A program made the position numbers and the translations under genes. DNA of 64,000 bases. Source: Sphingomonadales bacterium UBA2683 (lineage in GTDB: Bacteria > Pseudomonadota > Alphaproteobacteria > Sphingomonadales > Sphingomonadaceae). How positions within the stretch are numbered: the stretch's first letter is position 1; the number at the start of each line of letters is the position of its first letter. The stretch covers positions 62,001 to 126,000 of the forward strand of contig DELZ01000001.1 in NCBI GenBank assembly GCA_002354635.1. The letters run 5' to 3'. The notes under the pieces were generated by a model that was not told the origin of the DNA, ran no database searches, and worked only from the letters and a program-made list of their open reading frames with translations. Below are positions 63,587 to 64,000 of the stretch, in pieces.

Positions 63587-64000
63587 CTAGGCGTCCGCGT
63601 TGCGTGCCTGACGGCGCTTGAACGACTTCGCGCCATTGTTCCAGTGCTTGGGTCCATCACTCTTGGCGCTCGAACCCGGTCCGCCACGACCCGACCCGGT
63701 GCCGCCGCCGGGGCGACCCTTGCGCGAACTGTGCTTGTTCTTCGGAGGTCCGCTGCGGGTTGGTGTCGCACCATAGCGTTTCGGTTTCTGGCCATAGATA
63801 CGCGGCGCCACTTCTTCGCGTGGCGGTTCATCATAGCCTTCCGGCAATGCGACCACGTCGGGTTTCACACCGGTCAGCTTAACGACATCACGCAGAAACT
63901 GACGCTCGTCGGGAGCAACCAGCGAGTAGGAAATGCCGCTTGCTCCGGCCCGTGCTGTCCGGCCGATGCGGTGGACATATTGCTCGGACACATTGGGCAT
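63587..64000 (-). CDS. DEAD-box RNA helicase, C-terminal part (window edge)
   Basis: The 137 residues shown include the helicase motif VI region (YVHRIGRTARAGASG) and a basic, Gly/Arg/Lys-rich tail typical of RhlE-type DEAD-box helicases. The N-terminal part and start lie beyond 64000. It is convergent with the CaiB gene, with only 1 bp between stops. The likely role is RNA unwinding in ribosome assembly or mRNA turnover. Confidence 0.85.
   Translation of the reverse strand: MPNVSEQYVHRIGRTARAGASGISYSLVAPDERQFLRDVVKLTGVKPDVVALPEGYDEPPREEVAPRIYGQKPKRYGATPTRSGPPKNKHSSRKGRPGGGTGSGRGGPGSSAKSDGPKHWNNGAKSFKRRQARNADA

Noticed and set aside
1..64000. CRISPR arrays, rRNA, complete tRNA genes and insertion sequences
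   Set aside because: None recognised: no spaced direct repeats, no transposase frames, and only a tRNA 3' half at 27511-27556.

Overview
The window looks like a chromosomal stretch from a marine or freshwater alphaproteobacterium of the order Sphingomonadales (Sphingopyxis/Parasphingorhabdus-like). This rests on the protein families: NasS/NasT, MobF and TraD of the sphingomonad type, DUF6915/DUF6878 neighbours, a coniferyl aldehyde dehydrogenase and an exopolysaccharide cluster. The genus is inferred and was not tested by any search.

Region 1 (1-1249) holds the end of a nitrate-responsive regulator pair, nasS and nasT, on the minus strand.

Region 2 (about 1.3-27.56 kb) is an integrated mobilizable element. 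From left to right it carries an AbiE toxin-antitoxin pair, a divergent LexA-like repressor with paired operator-like repeats, a MobF relaxase/helicase with its coupling protein TraD, and a hairpin-rich non-coding zone that is the best place for an origin of transfer. These are followed by ssb, DUF6915, DUF6878, DUF2493, a RES/Xre toxin-antitoxin pair, an ArdC antirestriction protease, a DUF4143 ATPase, a long ParB-like protein, a 1415-residue methylase-helicase of the strawberry-notch type, a Toprim primase, a lytic transglycosylase and a P4-type integrase. The right end is marked by the displaced 3' half of a tRNA-Lys(TTT) gene at 27511-27556. I see no second copy of that sequence to the left. 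The left end is therefore probably outside the window, and nasST may be cargo. No mating-pair-formation (T4SS) genes are visible.

Region 3 (27.8-37.8 kb) is a chromosomal assortment: DUF2165 and TIGR03032 proteins, a lipoprotein cytochrome c, two divergent L,D-transpeptidases, an acetyl-CoA hydrolase/CoA-transferase, an LptB-like ATPase that lacks its switch histidine, a two-domain universal stress protein and an MBL/beta-CASP RNase-like protein.

Region 4 (37.8-44.8 kb) is a membrane signalling region. Two paralogous winged-helix/TM/TPR proteins flank an orphan PAS protein. They are followed by a three-gene PilZ/secreted/membrane operon with unusual perfect inverted repeats in its leader. 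This is the least characterised part of the window.

Region 5 (45.2-59.9 kb) concerns the envelope and exopolysaccharide. It has a Mur-ligase/LD-carboxypeptidase recycling pair, a CapD/FlaA1-type epimerase interrupted by one in-frame amber codon, ugd, manA, manC, wecB and wecC (making UDP-GlcA, GDP-mannose and UDP-ManNAcA), and a Gtr-like cassette with a GT2 transferase, a methyltransferase and a GtrA-glycosyltransferase fusion.

Region 6 (59.9-64 kb) carries a CitE-like lyase, a coniferyl aldehyde dehydrogenase and a CaiB/BaiF CoA-transferase in one direction, then the 3' part of a DEAD-box RNA helicase on the other strand.
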